NCBI GenBank assembly: GCA_008711135.1 | Contig: VUAW01000009.1 | Span: 62,001-126,000 of the forward strand | Source of the DNA: Rhodobacteraceae bacterium LNNU 3342 | GTDB lineage: Bacteria > Pseudomonadota > Alphaproteobacteria > Rhodobacterales > Rhodobacteraceae | Direction: 5' to 3' | Length of the DNA: 64,000 nt | Part shown: positions 1-9,163 of the stretch, piece by piece | How positions within the stretch are numbered: the stretch's first letter is position 1 | Layout of the letters: each line of letters starts with the position of its first letter | The notes under the pieces: model-generated | Database searches by the model: none | Seen by the model: the letters and a program-made list of their open reading frames with translations, nothing else | What the model was told of the DNA's origin: nothing | Translations under genes and position numbers: made by a program

Positions 1-114
1 GCGCAATCATGTTCTGTACGCCAACCTTCGCGGCGACCGGCGTGGACGCACAGACGTCGGCTAAGTCTTGCGGGGAGCGCGGCTTTACGCCACCACTGGC
101 GCAGGAGGTCCCTG

Positions 115-1524
115 ATGCCCGATCCAGCCTTTGTTGCAAGTCTTGCCGAAATCCTTCCTCCCGATACCCTCCGGGAAGCAGAGCCACGCTACCTTGAGGA
201 ACCCCGAGGCCGGTTCAGCGCCACCTCTGGCACACTTGCGCTACCCCGCACAGTCGAGGAAGTCGCTACGATCATCCGTCATTGCGCTGCGGCGCGGGTA
301 GGGGTCATCCCGTTTGGCGGTGGCACCGGGCTGGTGGGCGGTCAGCTGTGCGCCACCGGCCTGCCGCTGATCCTGTCGCTGGAACGGATGCGGGCGGTTC
401 GGGCGGTGCATCCGCAGGAAAACGTGATCGTGGTCGAAGCAGGCGCGACGCTGGCCGAGGTTCAGGCCGCGGCCGAGGGGGTGGAGCGGCTGTTCCCGCT
501 CTCTCTCGCCTCGGAAGGGACGGCGCGGATCGGGGGCGTTTTGGCGACCAATGCAGGCGGGGTGAACGTGCTGCGTTACGGAAACGCGCGCGACCTGTGC
601 CTTGGCCTGGAGGCGGTTCTGCCAGACGGCAGCATCTGGCACGGGCTGAAGCGGCTGCGGAAGGACAATACCGGATACGACCTGCGCAACCTGCTGATCG
701 GCGCAGAGGGGACCTTGGGCGTGATCACGGCGGCCAGCCTGCGCCTGTTCCCCCGGCCCGCGCATCGGGGCGCGGCCCTGATGGTGGTGCCGGACCCGGA
801 TGCGGCGCTGGCGCTGCTGGCGCTTGCCGGCGACCGGATCGGCGCCGGGCTGTCGGCCTTTGAACTGATCCACCGCACCGGCCTCGACTTCTTGGTAGAA
901 ACGATGCCAGAGGTGCGCCAGCCTTTCGCTCCGGCGCCCGAATGGATGGTGCTGGTGGACCTGGGCCTTGGGCAGGGGCTTGATCCCGCCGAGGCGCTGG
1001 AGGATCTGTTTGCCGCAGGGTTCGAGGCCGGCTGCGTCACCGATGGCGTGATTGCGCAAAGCGAGGGGCAGCGGCAGGATTTCTGGACCCTGCGCGAATC
1101 CATCCCTGAGGCCAACCGCAAGATCGGCGCGATATCGAGCCATGACATCGCCTTGCCCTTGGGCGCCGTGCCCGAATTCCTGCGCCGCGCCGGCCCTGCG
1201 CTGGAGGAGATCGGTCCCTTCCGCGTCAACTGCTTTGGCCATCTTGGCGACGGCAACCTGCATTACAACGTCTTCCCCCCAAAAGGCGAAATGGCTGCCA
1301 CCTACGTGGCGCAGCGCGATGCGGTAAAGGCCTGCGTGCATGACCTGGTTCATGCGCTGGACGGGTCGGTCAGTGCCGAGCATGGCATCGGGCGGCTCAA
1401 GGTGGGGGACCTTGAGCGCTATGGTGACCCGGTGAAGCTGGCGACGATGCGGCTGGTCAAGCAGGCGCTCGACCCGCTGGGGATCATGAATCCGGGTGCC
1501 GTATTGCGGCTGGCGGCGGAATGA
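115..1524 (+). CDS. FAD-linked 2-hydroxyacid dehydrogenase (GlcD / D-2-hydroxyglutarate dehydrogenase family)
   Basis: Predicted flavoprotein that oxidises a D-2-hydroxyacid to the 2-oxoacid, passing electrons to a quinone, cytochrome or electron-transfer flavoprotein. The 469 residues match the family length. The N-terminal half is an FAD_binding_4 (VAO-type) domain with the FGGGTGLVGG segment near residue 68 and GAEGTLGVIT near 200. The C-terminal half is an FAD-oxidase_C domain with FGHLGDGNLHYN near residue 373 and the usual PGAVL-type end. AGGAGG lies a few bases before the ATG. D-lactate, glycolate and D-2-hydroxyglutarate dehydrogenases share this fold, so the substrate is not settled. 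It converges on the flavin reductase, the two stops abutting as TGATCA. Confidence 0.85.
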   Translation: MPDPAFVASLAEILPPDTLREAEPRYLEEPRGRFSATSGTLALPRTVEEVATIIRHCAAARVGVIPFGGGTGLVGGQLCATGLPLILSLERMRAVRAVHPQENVIVVEAGATLAEVQAAAEGVERLFPLSLASEGTARIGGVLATNAGGVNVLRYGNARDLCLGLEAVLPDGSIWHGLKRLRKDNTGYDLRNLLIGAEGTLGVITAASLRLFPRPAHRGAALMVVPDPDAALALLALAGDRIGAGLSAFELIHRTGLDFLVETMPEVRQPFAPAPEWMVLVDLGLGQGLDPAEALEDLFAAGFEAGCVTDGVIAQSEGQRQDFWTLRESIPEANRKIGAISSHDIALPLGAVPEFLRRAGPALEEIGPFRVNCFGHLGDGNLHYNVFPPKGEMAATYVAQRDAVKACVHDLVHALDGSVSAEHGIGRLKVGDLERYGDPVKLATMRLVKQALDPLGIMNPGAVLRLAAE

Positions 1525-2130
1525 TCACTCGCCCGGGCGCTTCAGGGTGAAGGTCTCGCGCACCGCGGTGTAGTCACGGTAGCCGCAGCGGGCGAGCGCC
1601 TGGAACCGGGTGATGTCGAACATCCCGTCGACCAGGCAGTCGTCGCGCATGTGCACGCCCACCACCTCGCCCAGGATCAAGAGGTTCGCCCGGCCTTCCA
1701 GCGTGACGATCTGGGTCAGCCGGCATTCCAGCGATGCCGGCGCGTCGGCCACGCGCGGGCAGGGGATGGCGGTGCATTCGGCCCTTGGTGCGCCCGTCAG
1801 CGCGAACTCGTCCACCTCGCGCCCCCAAGGGCCAGAGCTCTGGTTCATCACGTCACGCGCTGCGAACTCCACGATGTTCACGCAGAAGACACCAGTCTCG
1901 CGCAGGTTCGAAACCGAATCCTTGGTGTCGCCCCGGTCCTGCTTGGCCCCGGTCGAGGCGAACATCACCTGCGGCGGGGTATAGGCCACAGCGTTGAAGA
2001 ACGAATATGGCGCAAGGTTTTCCGTCCCATCCGCGCCCCGGGTCGAAATCCATCCGATGGGCCGCGGCGCCACGATGGCGTTGAACGGGTTGTGGGGCAG
2101 GCCGTGCCCGTCCTTGGGTCTGTAGAACAT
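1525..2130 (-). CDS. flavin reductase family protein
   Basis: A 201-residue FMN-binding split-barrel protein of the flavin reductase-like family, which reduces FMN/FAD with NAD(P)H or acts as a small flavoprotein oxidoreductase. The N-terminal NPFNAIVAPRPIGWIST segment is the family's flavin-binding signature, followed by LAPYSFFNAVAYTPPQVMF. I start it at the ATG giving MFYRPKDGHG. An ATG seven codons upstream is possible but would give a poor N-terminus. It is not obviously in an operon: the upstream neighbour is divergent and the downstream one convergent. The substrate partner is unknown. Confidence 0.85.
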   Translation of the reverse strand: MFYRPKDGHGLPHNPFNAIVAPRPIGWISTRGADGTENLAPYSFFNAVAYTPPQVMFASTGAKQDRGDTKDSVSNLRETGVFCVNIVEFAARDVMNQSSGPWGREVDEFALTGAPRAECTAIPCPRVADAPASLECRLTQIVTLEGRANLLILGEVVGVHMRDDCLVDGMFDITRFQALARCGYRDYTAVRETFTLKRPGE

Positions 2131-2216
2131 CGAAACTCCGGATGACGGCAAGGGTTTGCCCCAGACCTAGCCGCATGTTAGGGGCGTTTCCAGACCAGGA
2201 ACGAAGGGGGCAGCGG

Positions 2217-2762
2217 GTGTTCCACCTCGAAGAGGAAACGGAAGACGACCTGTGGGAGGTCGAGGCGCTCTATGACTTGTGCTTCGCCCCGGGGCGCGAG
2301 GCGCTGTCTTCTTACCGGCTGCGGGACGGGGTGCCAAAGGTGGCGCCGCTGTGCCTTGTGCTGCGCGACGAATCAAGGGCGGTTTCCGCCGCGATCCGGT
2401 ACTGGCCGGTGCGGGTAGGCACTGCCCCCACGCTGCTGCTGGGTCCCGTCGCCGTCCACCCCACGCGGCAGGGCGAGGGGCTGGGGGCGCTGCTGATCCA
2501 CGAGAGCATGACCGAGGCGCGGCGGCTGGGCTGGGAGCGGGTGCTGCTGGTGGGGGATGCGCCCTACTACCGCCGCTTTGGTTTCACCCGCCGGGAGGGC
2601 GTGATGATGCCGCCGCCCACCAACCCCGACCGCGTGCTTGGGTTCGAACTGAAAGCAGGCGCCTGGGAAGGCGTGACGGGCGAGGTCACCCGGGGCGATG
2701 GGCTGGCGGGTTCCGATGGACGGCCGCTCTGCCTCAGCCCTGCGTCGTCAACCACTCCATGA
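2217..2762 (+). CDS. GNAT family N-acetyltransferase
   Basis: Acetyl-CoA-dependent N-acyltransferase of the GNAT fold, about 181 residues. The acetyl-CoA loop (motif A) is GPVAVHPTRQGEGLGALLI, followed by GDAPYYRRFGF, typical of YhbS-like members. I chose the GTG at 2217 because AAGGGGG sits six bases upstream and the protein then begins MFHLEEETEDD, in register with the fold. An in-frame ATG at 2175 is the alternative. The last 29 bp overlap the 3' end of the convergent ptsP, so the Pro/Ser/Thr-rich tail is shaped by the antisense gene. The substrate is unknown. Confidence 0.75.
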   Translation: MFHLEEETEDDLWEVEALYDLCFAPGREALSSYRLRDGVPKVAPLCLVLRDESRAVSAAIRYWPVRVGTAPTLLLGPVAVHPTRQGEGLGALLIHESMTEARRLGWERVLLVGDAPYYRRFGFTRREGVMMPPPTNPDRVLGFELKAGAWEGVTGEVTRGDGLAGSDGRPLCLSPASSTTP

Positions 2763-4977
2763 CCGCAGGGCGGACGCTCTGGGCGCCGCTGTTCCGCGCC
2801 ACGTCGATGACGCTGCGGGCCTCTGTCAGGTTGGTTCGGCGGATCAGGTGCTTGACGGGGCCGATTGAGGCGGGCCGCATCGACAGCGTCCGTACCCCCA
2901 TCGCGGCAATGCACAGCGCCTCGATCGGGCGGCCCGCGTCTTCGCCGCAGAACGACAGGGGCGTGCCCGCATCGTCGCAGCGCCGCACGATCTGTTCAAT
3001 CAGGCTCAGAAAGCTCACGTTCAGCGTGTCATAGCGGCGGCGGACCCGCTCGTTCTCGCGGTCGGCGGCAAAGAAGAACTGCTTCAGATCATTGCCGCCG
3101 ATGGAGATGAAATCTGCCATCTCGAAGAACTGCCGCGGCGCGAAGGCAAGGCTGGGGGTTTCCAGCATGGCGCCGATCTCGACCTTTTCGGGAACGGCAT
3201 GGCCCAGCCGCGCCTCAGCCTCCAACGCGTGGAGCGTATGGTCGCGGGCCTTGGTGAATTCTTCGAACTGCGCAACGAAGGGAAACATGACGGTCAGCGG
3301 CCGCCCATTCGCGGCCCGGATCAGCGCCTGAAGCTGCATCCGCATCACGCCAGGCTTGTCGAGGCCCAACCGGATCGCCCGCCAGCCCATCGCCGGGTTC
3401 GGTTCGTCCTGCGGCTTCATGTATGGCAGGACCTTGTCCGACCCGATGTCGAGCGTGCGGAACACCACCCGCCGCCCATTGGCCGCATCCAGCACACGGG
3501 CGTAAAGCGCGGCAAGTTCCCCGCGCTTGGGCACTTGGTTGCGGACCAGGAACTGAAGCTCGGTCCGGAACAGGCCGACACCCTCGGCCCCCGACCCTTC
3601 AAGCGAGGGCAGATCGGCCATCAGCCCCGCGTTCATGTGCAGCCCGATGGTTGTGCCGCATTTCGCCTGCGCCGGAAGCTGGCGAAGCGAGGCATAGCGT
3701 TCCTGCGCCTTTGCCTGCATCGCGATCTTGTCGCGGAAGGCGGCGGCGACGGTGTCTTCGGGGCGCAGGTGGACGACGCCATTGTCGCCATCGACAAGGA
3801 TGTGGTCGCCGTTCAGCGCCTCGGTCGTGATGCGTTCGGCGTGGATGACAAGCGGGATTGCCAGCGCACGCGCCACGATCGCCGCATGCGAACCAACGGA
3901 ACCTTCCTCCAGCACGATGCCTCGCAGGCTGCGGCCATAGTCGAGCAGGTCACCGGGGCCGATGTTACGGGCCACCAGCACCGGGTTTGCGGGCATTTCC
4001 GCGCCAGTATTGCGACCCTGCCCGGTAAGAATCCGCAGCAGGCGGTTCGACAGGTCGTCAAGATCATGCAGACGGTCGCGCAGATAGGCGTCAGGCGCCT
4101 GCTGCATCCGGTTGCGTGCAAGCGACTGTTCCTTTTCCACCGCCGCCTCGGCTGACAACCCGCGTGAGATGTCCTCTTCCATGCGACGCATCCAACCGCG
4201 GGAATGGGCGAACATCCGGTAGGTCTGAAGGATCTCCATCTGGTCCTTCTCAGCCCCGGCGGCACGGCTGAGCATGTCATCGACCGACACCCGCAGCTTG
4301 TTCACGGCGTTGCGCAGACGCTCGATCTCGGCAGTCGGGTCGTCGGCAACAAGGTTCGTCACCACCACCCGCGGTTCATGCAGCCAGACGTGCCCTTCGG
4401 CCGCGCCTTCCTGCCCTGTCAGGCCTCGGAACAGCACCGGGTGCTGATGCGGCGCGGCAAGGGCCTCTCCCTCGCCGACAAAGGCGCCAAGCTCGGTCAT
4501 TTCGGCAAGGACCATAGCGACGACCTCAAGGCCATAGACCTCGTCGTCGGAAAACTGCCGTGCCTCGCGCGACTGCACGACCAGCACGCCCAGACGCTCG
4601 CCCAGGCGCTGGATCGGCACGCCCAGGAACGAAGAATAAATCTCCTCGCCCGTCTCAGGCATGTAGCGGAAGCCGCGTTCCTGGGGCGCGTTGCCGGTGT
4701 TCACCGGCGTTGCCGAGCGGGCAACCCGGCCTACGAGCCCCTCGCCCAGCTTCAGCCGGGTCTGGTGGACGGCCTCGGGGTTAAGCCCCTCGGTTGCGCA
4801 AAGCTCCAGCGTTTCGGCGTCTCGGAACAGATAGATCGAGCAGACCTCGGTCCTCATCGAATCCGCGATCAGATGCGTGATCCGGTCAAGCCGCTCCTGT
4901 CCCGCGCCCGCTTCGGCCAAGGTGTCTCGCAGGCGCCGCAGCAGCTTGCGGCTTTCTGTTTCCGTGCGTTCGGGCAT
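2734..4977 (-). CDS. ptsP: phosphoenolpyruvate-protein phosphotransferase of the nitrogen PTS (enzyme I-Ntr)
   Basis: Cytoplasmic enzyme I of the PTS-Ntr phosphorelay; the family takes phosphate from PEP and passes it through NPr to EIIA-Ntr, a regulator of nitrogen, potassium and envelope responses. The 747 residues hold an N-terminal GAF sensor domain (about 25-165), the PEP-utilising N domain (about 180-310), the swivelling phosphohistidine domain with GSVGSHAAIVARAL (candidate active His364), and the PEP-binding TIM barrel with SIGGNDLKQF near 620 and FCGEDAGR near 680. The GAF domain separates it from sugar-PTS PtsI. It lies 12 bp behind lysC on the same strand, probably in one operon. 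No NPr or EIIA gene is in the window. Confidence 0.93.
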   Translation of the reverse strand: MPERTETESRKLLRRLRDTLAEAGAGQERLDRITHLIADSMRTEVCSIYLFRDAETLELCATEGLNPEAVHQTRLKLGEGLVGRVARSATPVNTGNAPQERGFRYMPETGEEIYSSFLGVPIQRLGERLGVLVVQSREARQFSDDEVYGLEVVAMVLAEMTELGAFVGEGEALAAPHQHPVLFRGLTGQEGAAEGHVWLHEPRVVVTNLVADDPTAEIERLRNAVNKLRVSVDDMLSRAAGAEKDQMEILQTYRMFAHSRGWMRRMEEDISRGLSAEAAVEKEQSLARNRMQQAPDAYLRDRLHDLDDLSNRLLRILTGQGRNTGAEMPANPVLVARNIGPGDLLDYGRSLRGIVLEEGSVGSHAAIVARALAIPLVIHAERITTEALNGDHILVDGDNGVVHLRPEDTVAAAFRDKIAMQAKAQERYASLRQLPAQAKCGTTIGLHMNAGLMADLPSLEGSGAEGVGLFRTELQFLVRNQVPKRGELAALYARVLDAANGRRVVFRTLDIGSDKVLPYMKPQDEPNPAMGWRAIRLGLDKPGVMRMQLQALIRAANGRPLTVMFPFVAQFEEFTKARDHTLHALEAEARLGHAVPEKVEIGAMLETPSLAFAPRQFFEMADFISIGGNDLKQFFFAADRENERVRRRYDTLNVSFLSLIEQIVRRCDDAGTPLSFCGEDAGRPIEALCIAAMGVRTLSMRPASIGPVKHLIRRTNLTEARSVIDVARNSGAQSVRPAVMEWLTTQG

Positions 4978-4989
4978 AGCCCCCCGGCT

Positions 4990-6249
4990 TCAGCTTGCCT
5001 TGTCCAGTTCAAAGGCATCATGAAGTGCCTGAACCGCAAGTTCCATATATTTCCTGTCGATCAGTACGGAAATCTTGATCTCGGACGTTGTGATGACCTT
5101 GATGTTGATCCCGTCTGAGGCGAGTGCCTTGAACATCTTGGCCGCGACGCCGGCGTGGCTGCGCATGCCGATGCCGACGACGGACACCTTGGCCACGTCA
5201 GTATCCACGACCAGTTCGTCGTACTTGATGTCGCCGCGCGCGCGGGCGTCGGCCATCGCCTTTTCGGCCCGCTTCACCTGGTCCACGGGGCAGGAGAAGG
5301 TCATGTCGGTGACCCCGCCCTTGTAGTCGCGGAAGTTTTCCTCGGAGATGTTCTGGACGATCATGTCCACGTTGACGCCGGCCTCGGCCAGCGGGCCAAA
5401 GATCGCGGCGGCGATGCCGGGCCGGTCCTCGACGGTGACAAGGGTCATCTTCGCTTCATCGCGCGAAAAGGCGATACCCGCTACGGCCTTCGATTCCATG
5501 ATATCCTCCTCGTCGCAGACAAGCGTGCCGGATGTTTCGTCGCATTCTTCAAAGCTGGACAGGACGCGCAGCTTGACCTTGTAGCGCATCGCAAGTTCGA
5601 CCGACCGCGTCTGCAGCACCTTGGCGCCCAGGCTGGCGAGTTCGAGCATCTCCTCGAACGCGATGCGGTCCAGCTTGCGGGCCTTGGAGGTGATGCGCGG
5701 GTCGGTGGTGTAGACGCCGTCTACGTCGGTGTAGATGTCGCAGCGCTCGGCCTCGAACGCGGCGGCAAAGGCCACGGCGGTGGTGTCGGAACCACCCCGG
5801 CCCAGCGTCGTGATGCGGCCTTCGGGCGACACGCCTTGGAAGCCCGCGACCACGGCGACCTTCATGCCCTCGGCGAACTTGTGGTCGATGTTCGTGCGCG
5901 GAATGTCCACGAAGCGGGCCGCGCCATGGGCGCTGGTGGTCATGATCGGCACCTGCCAGCCCTGCCAGCTGCGGGCGGGCACGTCCATTTCCTGCAGCGT
6001 CAGCGCCATCAAGCCGGCGGTGACGTTTTCGCCGGACGATACGACGGCATCATATTCACGCGCGTCGTAAAGCGGCGAGGTTTCGTTCACCCAGCCGACG
6101 AGTTCGTTCGTCTTGCCCGACATGGCGGAAACGATGACGATCACGTCATAGCCGCGTTCGACCTCGCGCTTGACCTTGAGCGCGGCGTTCTTGATCCGCT
6201 CCAGGTTGGCGACCGAGGTCCCACCGAATTTCATCACGAGTACCGGCAT
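4990..6249 (-). CDS. lysC: aspartate kinase
   Basis: Phosphorylates L-aspartate to 4-phospho-L-aspartate, the first step to lysine, threonine, methionine and diaminopimelate. The 419 residues start MPVLVMKFGGTSV, with the catalytic KFGGTS at 7-12, an amino-acid kinase domain to about 245 (including GRGGSDTTAVAFA), and two ACT domains at about 265-410 for feedback control. The start at 6249 is set by the conserved N-terminus and by GGAGGAC just upstream; an in-frame ATG 55 codons earlier adds unrelated sequence. ptsP follows after 12 bp. dapB, in the same pathway, is at 54930. Confidence 0.95.
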   Translation of the reverse strand: MPVLVMKFGGTSVANLERIKNAALKVKREVERGYDVIVIVSAMSGKTNELVGWVNETSPLYDAREYDAVVSSGENVTAGLMALTLQEMDVPARSWQGWQVPIMTTSAHGAARFVDIPRTNIDHKFAEGMKVAVVAGFQGVSPEGRITTLGRGGSDTTAVAFAAAFEAERCDIYTDVDGVYTTDPRITSKARKLDRIAFEEMLELASLGAKVLQTRSVELAMRYKVKLRVLSSFEECDETSGTLVCDEEDIMESKAVAGIAFSRDEAKMTLVTVEDRPGIAAAIFGPLAEAGVNVDMIVQNISEENFRDYKGGVTDMTFSCPVDQVKRAEKAMADARARGDIKYDELVVDTDVAKVSVVGIGMRSHAGVAAKMFKALASDGINIKVITTSEIKISVLIDRKYMELAVQALHDAFELDKAS

Positions 6250-6346
6250 GGGCGTCCTCCGGGCAGCCAGCAGAAACGCCCGCTTCCTACGGTATGCCGG
6301 GGGGGCTTGCAAGGTCGTGCAGAGACCAGCGAATACGCATTCGTCG

Positions 6347-6997
6347 TCAGAACGGGATCGGTGACCCGTCTTGGGACAGGAAGCACCCGCTCGTGCCCAT
6401 GTCCAGCCCGTCAAAGCGTGCCATCAGTCCACGAACCGCGGTGTCGGTGTCGATCTCGGCGCCCGGGCCGCCCATCTCCGTGCGCACCCAGCCGGGATGG
6501 TAGATACCAACGGCGATCCCCTCGGCCCGCAGGTCGGTGGCGAGGTTGCGGCCCAGGTTCAGCACTGCCGCCTTGGAGGCGCGGTAGACATAGGATCCGC
6601 CCGGCGCCCGCGCGTCCGAGCCCATCGCCGACGACAGGATTGCGATGCGCCCGGCGCCCCGCCGCAGGTTCGGCAGCAGTGCCTGCACAGTCAGGAACAC
6701 GCCGGTCACGTTGACGGCGAAGGCATCTGCCCAGGCTTCGGCCGGGTAGTCAAAAACGGTCATGCCCTTGTCCGGGTAGATGCCCGCGTTGCAGACCAGA
6801 AGCGACAGCGGCGTCGCGCCCAGCGCCTGCGCCATGGCGCGGTGATCATCGGGATTGCGCACGTCCAGCGTGATCCAGCGCCCGGGGTCGGGCGGTGTGC
6901 CACGGCAGGTTCCGATCACCTCTTCGCCCCGTGCGGCGAAGGCATCCCTCAGACCGCGCCCGATCCCACGCGCGGCGCCGGTGATCAGGACTGTCAC
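6347..6997 (-). CDS. SDR family oxidoreductase
   Basis: A short classical short-chain dehydrogenase/reductase, 216 residues, using NAD(P)H on an unknown carbonyl or alcohol. The cofactor loop TGAARGIGRG is at 6-15, the CNAGIY segment at 69-74, and the catalytic residues fit Ser122/Ser123, Tyr138 and Lys142 (YRASK). It starts with GTG at 6997, directly abutting the TAG stop of the DUF1178 gene, so the two are almost surely cotranscribed and translationally coupled. Confidence 0.85.
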   Translation of the reverse strand: MTVLITGAARGIGRGLRDAFAARGEEVIGTCRGTPPDPGRWITLDVRNPDDHRAMAQALGATPLSLLVCNAGIYPDKGMTVFDYPAEAWADAFAVNVTGVFLTVQALLPNLRRGAGRIAILSSAMGSDARAPGGSYVYRASKAAVLNLGRNLATDLRAEGIAVGIYHPGWVRTEMGGPGAEIDTDTAVRGLMARFDGLDMGTSGCFLSQDGSPIPF

Positions 6998-7405
6998 CTA
7001 GTTGACCTTGCGCTGGGGCAGGAAGGGCAAGGGGGCCACGGGCACGCCTTCTTCCAGAAGGCTGCGGGCCTCATCTATACGTGCTTCGCCATAGATGGAG
7101 CGGGGCTCGGCCTCGCCGGCATGGATGGCGCGGGCTTCGGCGGCAAAGTTCATGCCGACGTAATCGGAGTTTTCCTCGACATGGCGGCGGAGAGCGGCCA
7201 GGGCTTCCTGCACCTCCGGGGTCGGGGCAGGCGTTTTTTCAGCCGTCCGCACCGCCGGGGCCATCAGGGCCTTTTCTACCGCGATCGAGCCGCAGACGGG
7301 GCAGGAGACATGCCCGGCACGCTGCAGCCCGTCGAACGCTGTGCCCGACTGGAACCAGCTTTCGAACCCGTGGTCGTTTTCGCATTTGAGGGTAAAGCGG
7401 ATCAT
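6998..7405 (-). CDS. DUF1178 family zinc-ribbon protein
   Basis: Conserved protein of unknown function found mainly in alpha- and betaproteobacteria. The 135 residues begin MIRFTLKCENDHGFESWF and contain CPVCG about 25 residues later, so the N-terminus probably forms a small zinc ribbon. The C-terminal half resembles the family's variable helical tail. I start at the conserved MIRF; an ATG eight codons upstream is possible. The SDR gene follows with no intergenic base. Confidence 0.82.
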   Translation of the reverse strand: MIRFTLKCENDHGFESWFQSGTAFDGLQRAGHVSCPVCGSIAVEKALMAPAVRTAEKTPAPTPEVQEALAALRRHVEENSDYVGMNFAAEARAIHAGEAEPRSIYGEARIDEARSLLEEGVPVAPLPFLPQRKVN

Positions 7406-7520
7406 GTCATTGCCTGGAGTTTCCGCCATGATCTAAACCATCTGGCGCGTGGTTCAACCCCGCTTGATCCGCATGGGGGCGGGATTACCTTCTCCGCGTC
7501 CGGACAAAGGAGGAGCCGCC

Positions 7521-8627
7521 ATCCTGACGCCGCTGTTCATCGGGTCCGAGATCTATCGCAACTCCAGCTACGGTGCATGGCATCCGCTGCGGGTGCCGCG
7601 CGTGTCCACGGTGATGGATCTGGCGCGGGCGCTGGGCTGGCTGGACACCCACAACTATCGCAACAGCCCGCGCGCACGTGCTGCCGCGATGACCGTCTGG
7701 CACGATCCCGATTACGTGGCGGCGCTGGAGCGGGCAGAGGCAGAGGGCGCCGTGGATGCAGGGACCCGCGCCCGGTTCCACTTGGGAACACCCTCGAACC
7801 CGGTGTTCCCCGAGATGTTCCGCAGGCCCGCCACGGCCGTGGGTGGTGTGCTTCTGGCCGCGGACCTGCTGCGCGATGGCGGCATCGTCTATGCGCCAGG
7901 TGGCGGCACCCATCACGGGATGCCCGACCGGGCGAACGGCTTTTGCTACCTCAACGATCCAGTGCTTTGCATCCTTGCCCTGCGCAGCATTGGGGCCGGG
8001 CGGATCGCATATGTCGATATCGATGCCCATCATCCCGACGGGGTGGAACATGCCTTTGCCGGTGACGGGCAGACGCTGCTGATTTCGGTGCATGAGGAAC
8101 GCCGCTGGCCCTTTACCGGCGCGATCGAAGACAACGGGGGCGGCAACTGCTTCAACCTGCCCGTGCCTGCGGGGCTGAACGATACTGAGATGACGATGAT
8201 CCTTGACCGGCTGATCCTGCCGCGCGTCACGTCGTTCCGGCCGGATGCGCTGGTGCTGCAATGTGGGGCCGATGCGGTGGCGGATGACCCGATGTCGCGG
8301 CTGTCGCTGTCGAACCGGGCGCTGTGGGCGGTGGTGGCGGCGCTGCGGGACGTGGCGCCGCGCCTTGTCGTGCTGGGGGGCGGGGGCTACAACCCTTGGT
8401 CAGTGGGGCGGGCCTGGACAGGGGTCTGGGCGACGCTGAACGGGCATGAGATTCCGTCGCGCCTGCCAATGGCGGCCGAGGGCGTGCTGCGGGGTCTTGA
8501 ATGGCGCGGGAACAGCCGGGGCAAGGCGCCGCCTGTCCACTGGTTCACGACGCTGGCCGATCCGCCGAGCCCCGGCCCGGTCAGCGACACACTGCGCGCA
8601 CGCCTTGCGCAACTGGAGGGACGATGA
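7521..8627 (+). CDS. histone deacetylase family protein (AcuC-like)
   Basis: Zinc-dependent amidohydrolase of the arginase/deacetylase fold, about 368 residues, probably removing acetyl groups from a small amide or a protein lysine. Key residues are present: the GGGTHHGMPDRANGF segment with the paired histidines, DIDAHHPDGV with Asp and His zinc ligands, GADAVADDP with the second Asp, and GGGGYN with the catalytic Tyr. The start is unusual. AAGGAGG at 7507-7513 is placed seven bases before an ATC codon at 7521 (CTG at 7524), where the conserved protein begins. The nearest upstream ATGs (7449, 7473) add an unrelated leader. It overlaps thpR by ATGA. Confidence 0.82.
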   Translation: MLTPLFIGSEIYRNSSYGAWHPLRVPRVSTVMDLARALGWLDTHNYRNSPRARAAAMTVWHDPDYVAALERAEAEGAVDAGTRARFHLGTPSNPVFPEMFRRPATAVGGVLLAADLLRDGGIVYAPGGGTHHGMPDRANGFCYLNDPVLCILALRSIGAGRIAYVDIDAHHPDGVEHAFAGDGQTLLISVHEERRWPFTGAIEDNGGGNCFNLPVPAGLNDTEMTMILDRLILPRVTSFRPDALVLQCGADAVADDPMSRLSLSNRALWAVVAALRDVAPRLVVLGGGGYNPWSVGRAWTGVWATLNGHEIPSRLPMAAEGVLRGLEWRGNSRGKAPPVHWFTTLADPPSPGPVSDTLRARLAQLEGR

Positions 8628-9163
8628 TCCGCGCTTTCGTTGCCATTGGCATGCCCCCCGAAATCCTTCCCCGGCTCGATGCGCTGGCCGACAGCCTGCC
8701 GATGCCCCGCCGCGTGCCGGAAGAGAACATGCACCTCACGCTCGCCTTCCTGGGCGAAACCCCGAACCCCGTGCTGGAAGAGGCGCATCTTGCGTTCGAG
8801 GCCCTGCGCGCCCCGGCCTTTGATCTGGAGCTTTCGGGTGTAAATTCCTTTGGCGGGACCAAGCCGCGGCTGGTCTATGCCGGGGTGGCGCCCAATCCGG
8901 CGTTGATGGCGCTGCAGAAAAAGGTGACGAACGCTGCCCGCCTTGCTGGCTGCACAGTAGAATCGCGCCGCTTTACCCCGCATGTGACGCTGGGCCGGTT
9001 TTCCCCCGAGGCGGCCGACCTTGGCCGCCTGCAGGCCGCCATGGTACGGGCTGCGACCTTTTCGGCAGGGCCGGCGCGGATCAACGAATTCACGCTTTAC
9101 CAGTCGCACCTGACTGCCGACGGCCCGATCTACGAGCCGCTTGCCAGCTACCCGCTGCGCTGA
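8624..9163 (+). CDS. thpR: RNA 2',3'-cyclic phosphodiesterase
   Basis: 2H phosphoesterase of the LigT/ThpR family, 179 residues, which opens 2',3'-cyclic phosphates on RNA ends. The two catalytic HxT motifs are HLT at 37-39 and HVT at 120-122, at the expected spacing. The ATG lies inside the stop of the preceding hydrolase gene (ATGA), so translation is coupled. The last 16 bp overlap the convergent LysR gene. Confidence 0.88.
   Translation: MIRAFVAIGMPPEILPRLDALADSLPMPRRVPEENMHLTLAFLGETPNPVLEEAHLAFEALRAPAFDLELSGVNSFGGTKPRLVYAGVAPNPALMALQKKVTNAARLAGCTVESRRFTPHVTLGRFSPEAADLGRLQAAMVRAATFSAGPARINEFTLYQSHLTADGPIYEPLASYPLR

Noticed and set aside
1-114. possible gene or RNA at the window start
   Set aside because: The 114 bp before the first gene show no coding or structured feature apart from the Shine-Dalgarno of the next gene.
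5155-6714. 519-codon plus-strand frame across lysC
   Set aside because: Antisense to aspartate kinase; no motifs.
6371-8065. 564-codon plus-strand frame across the SDR, DUF1178 and deacetylase genes
   Set aside because: Overlaps three recognisable genes; its translation has no family features.
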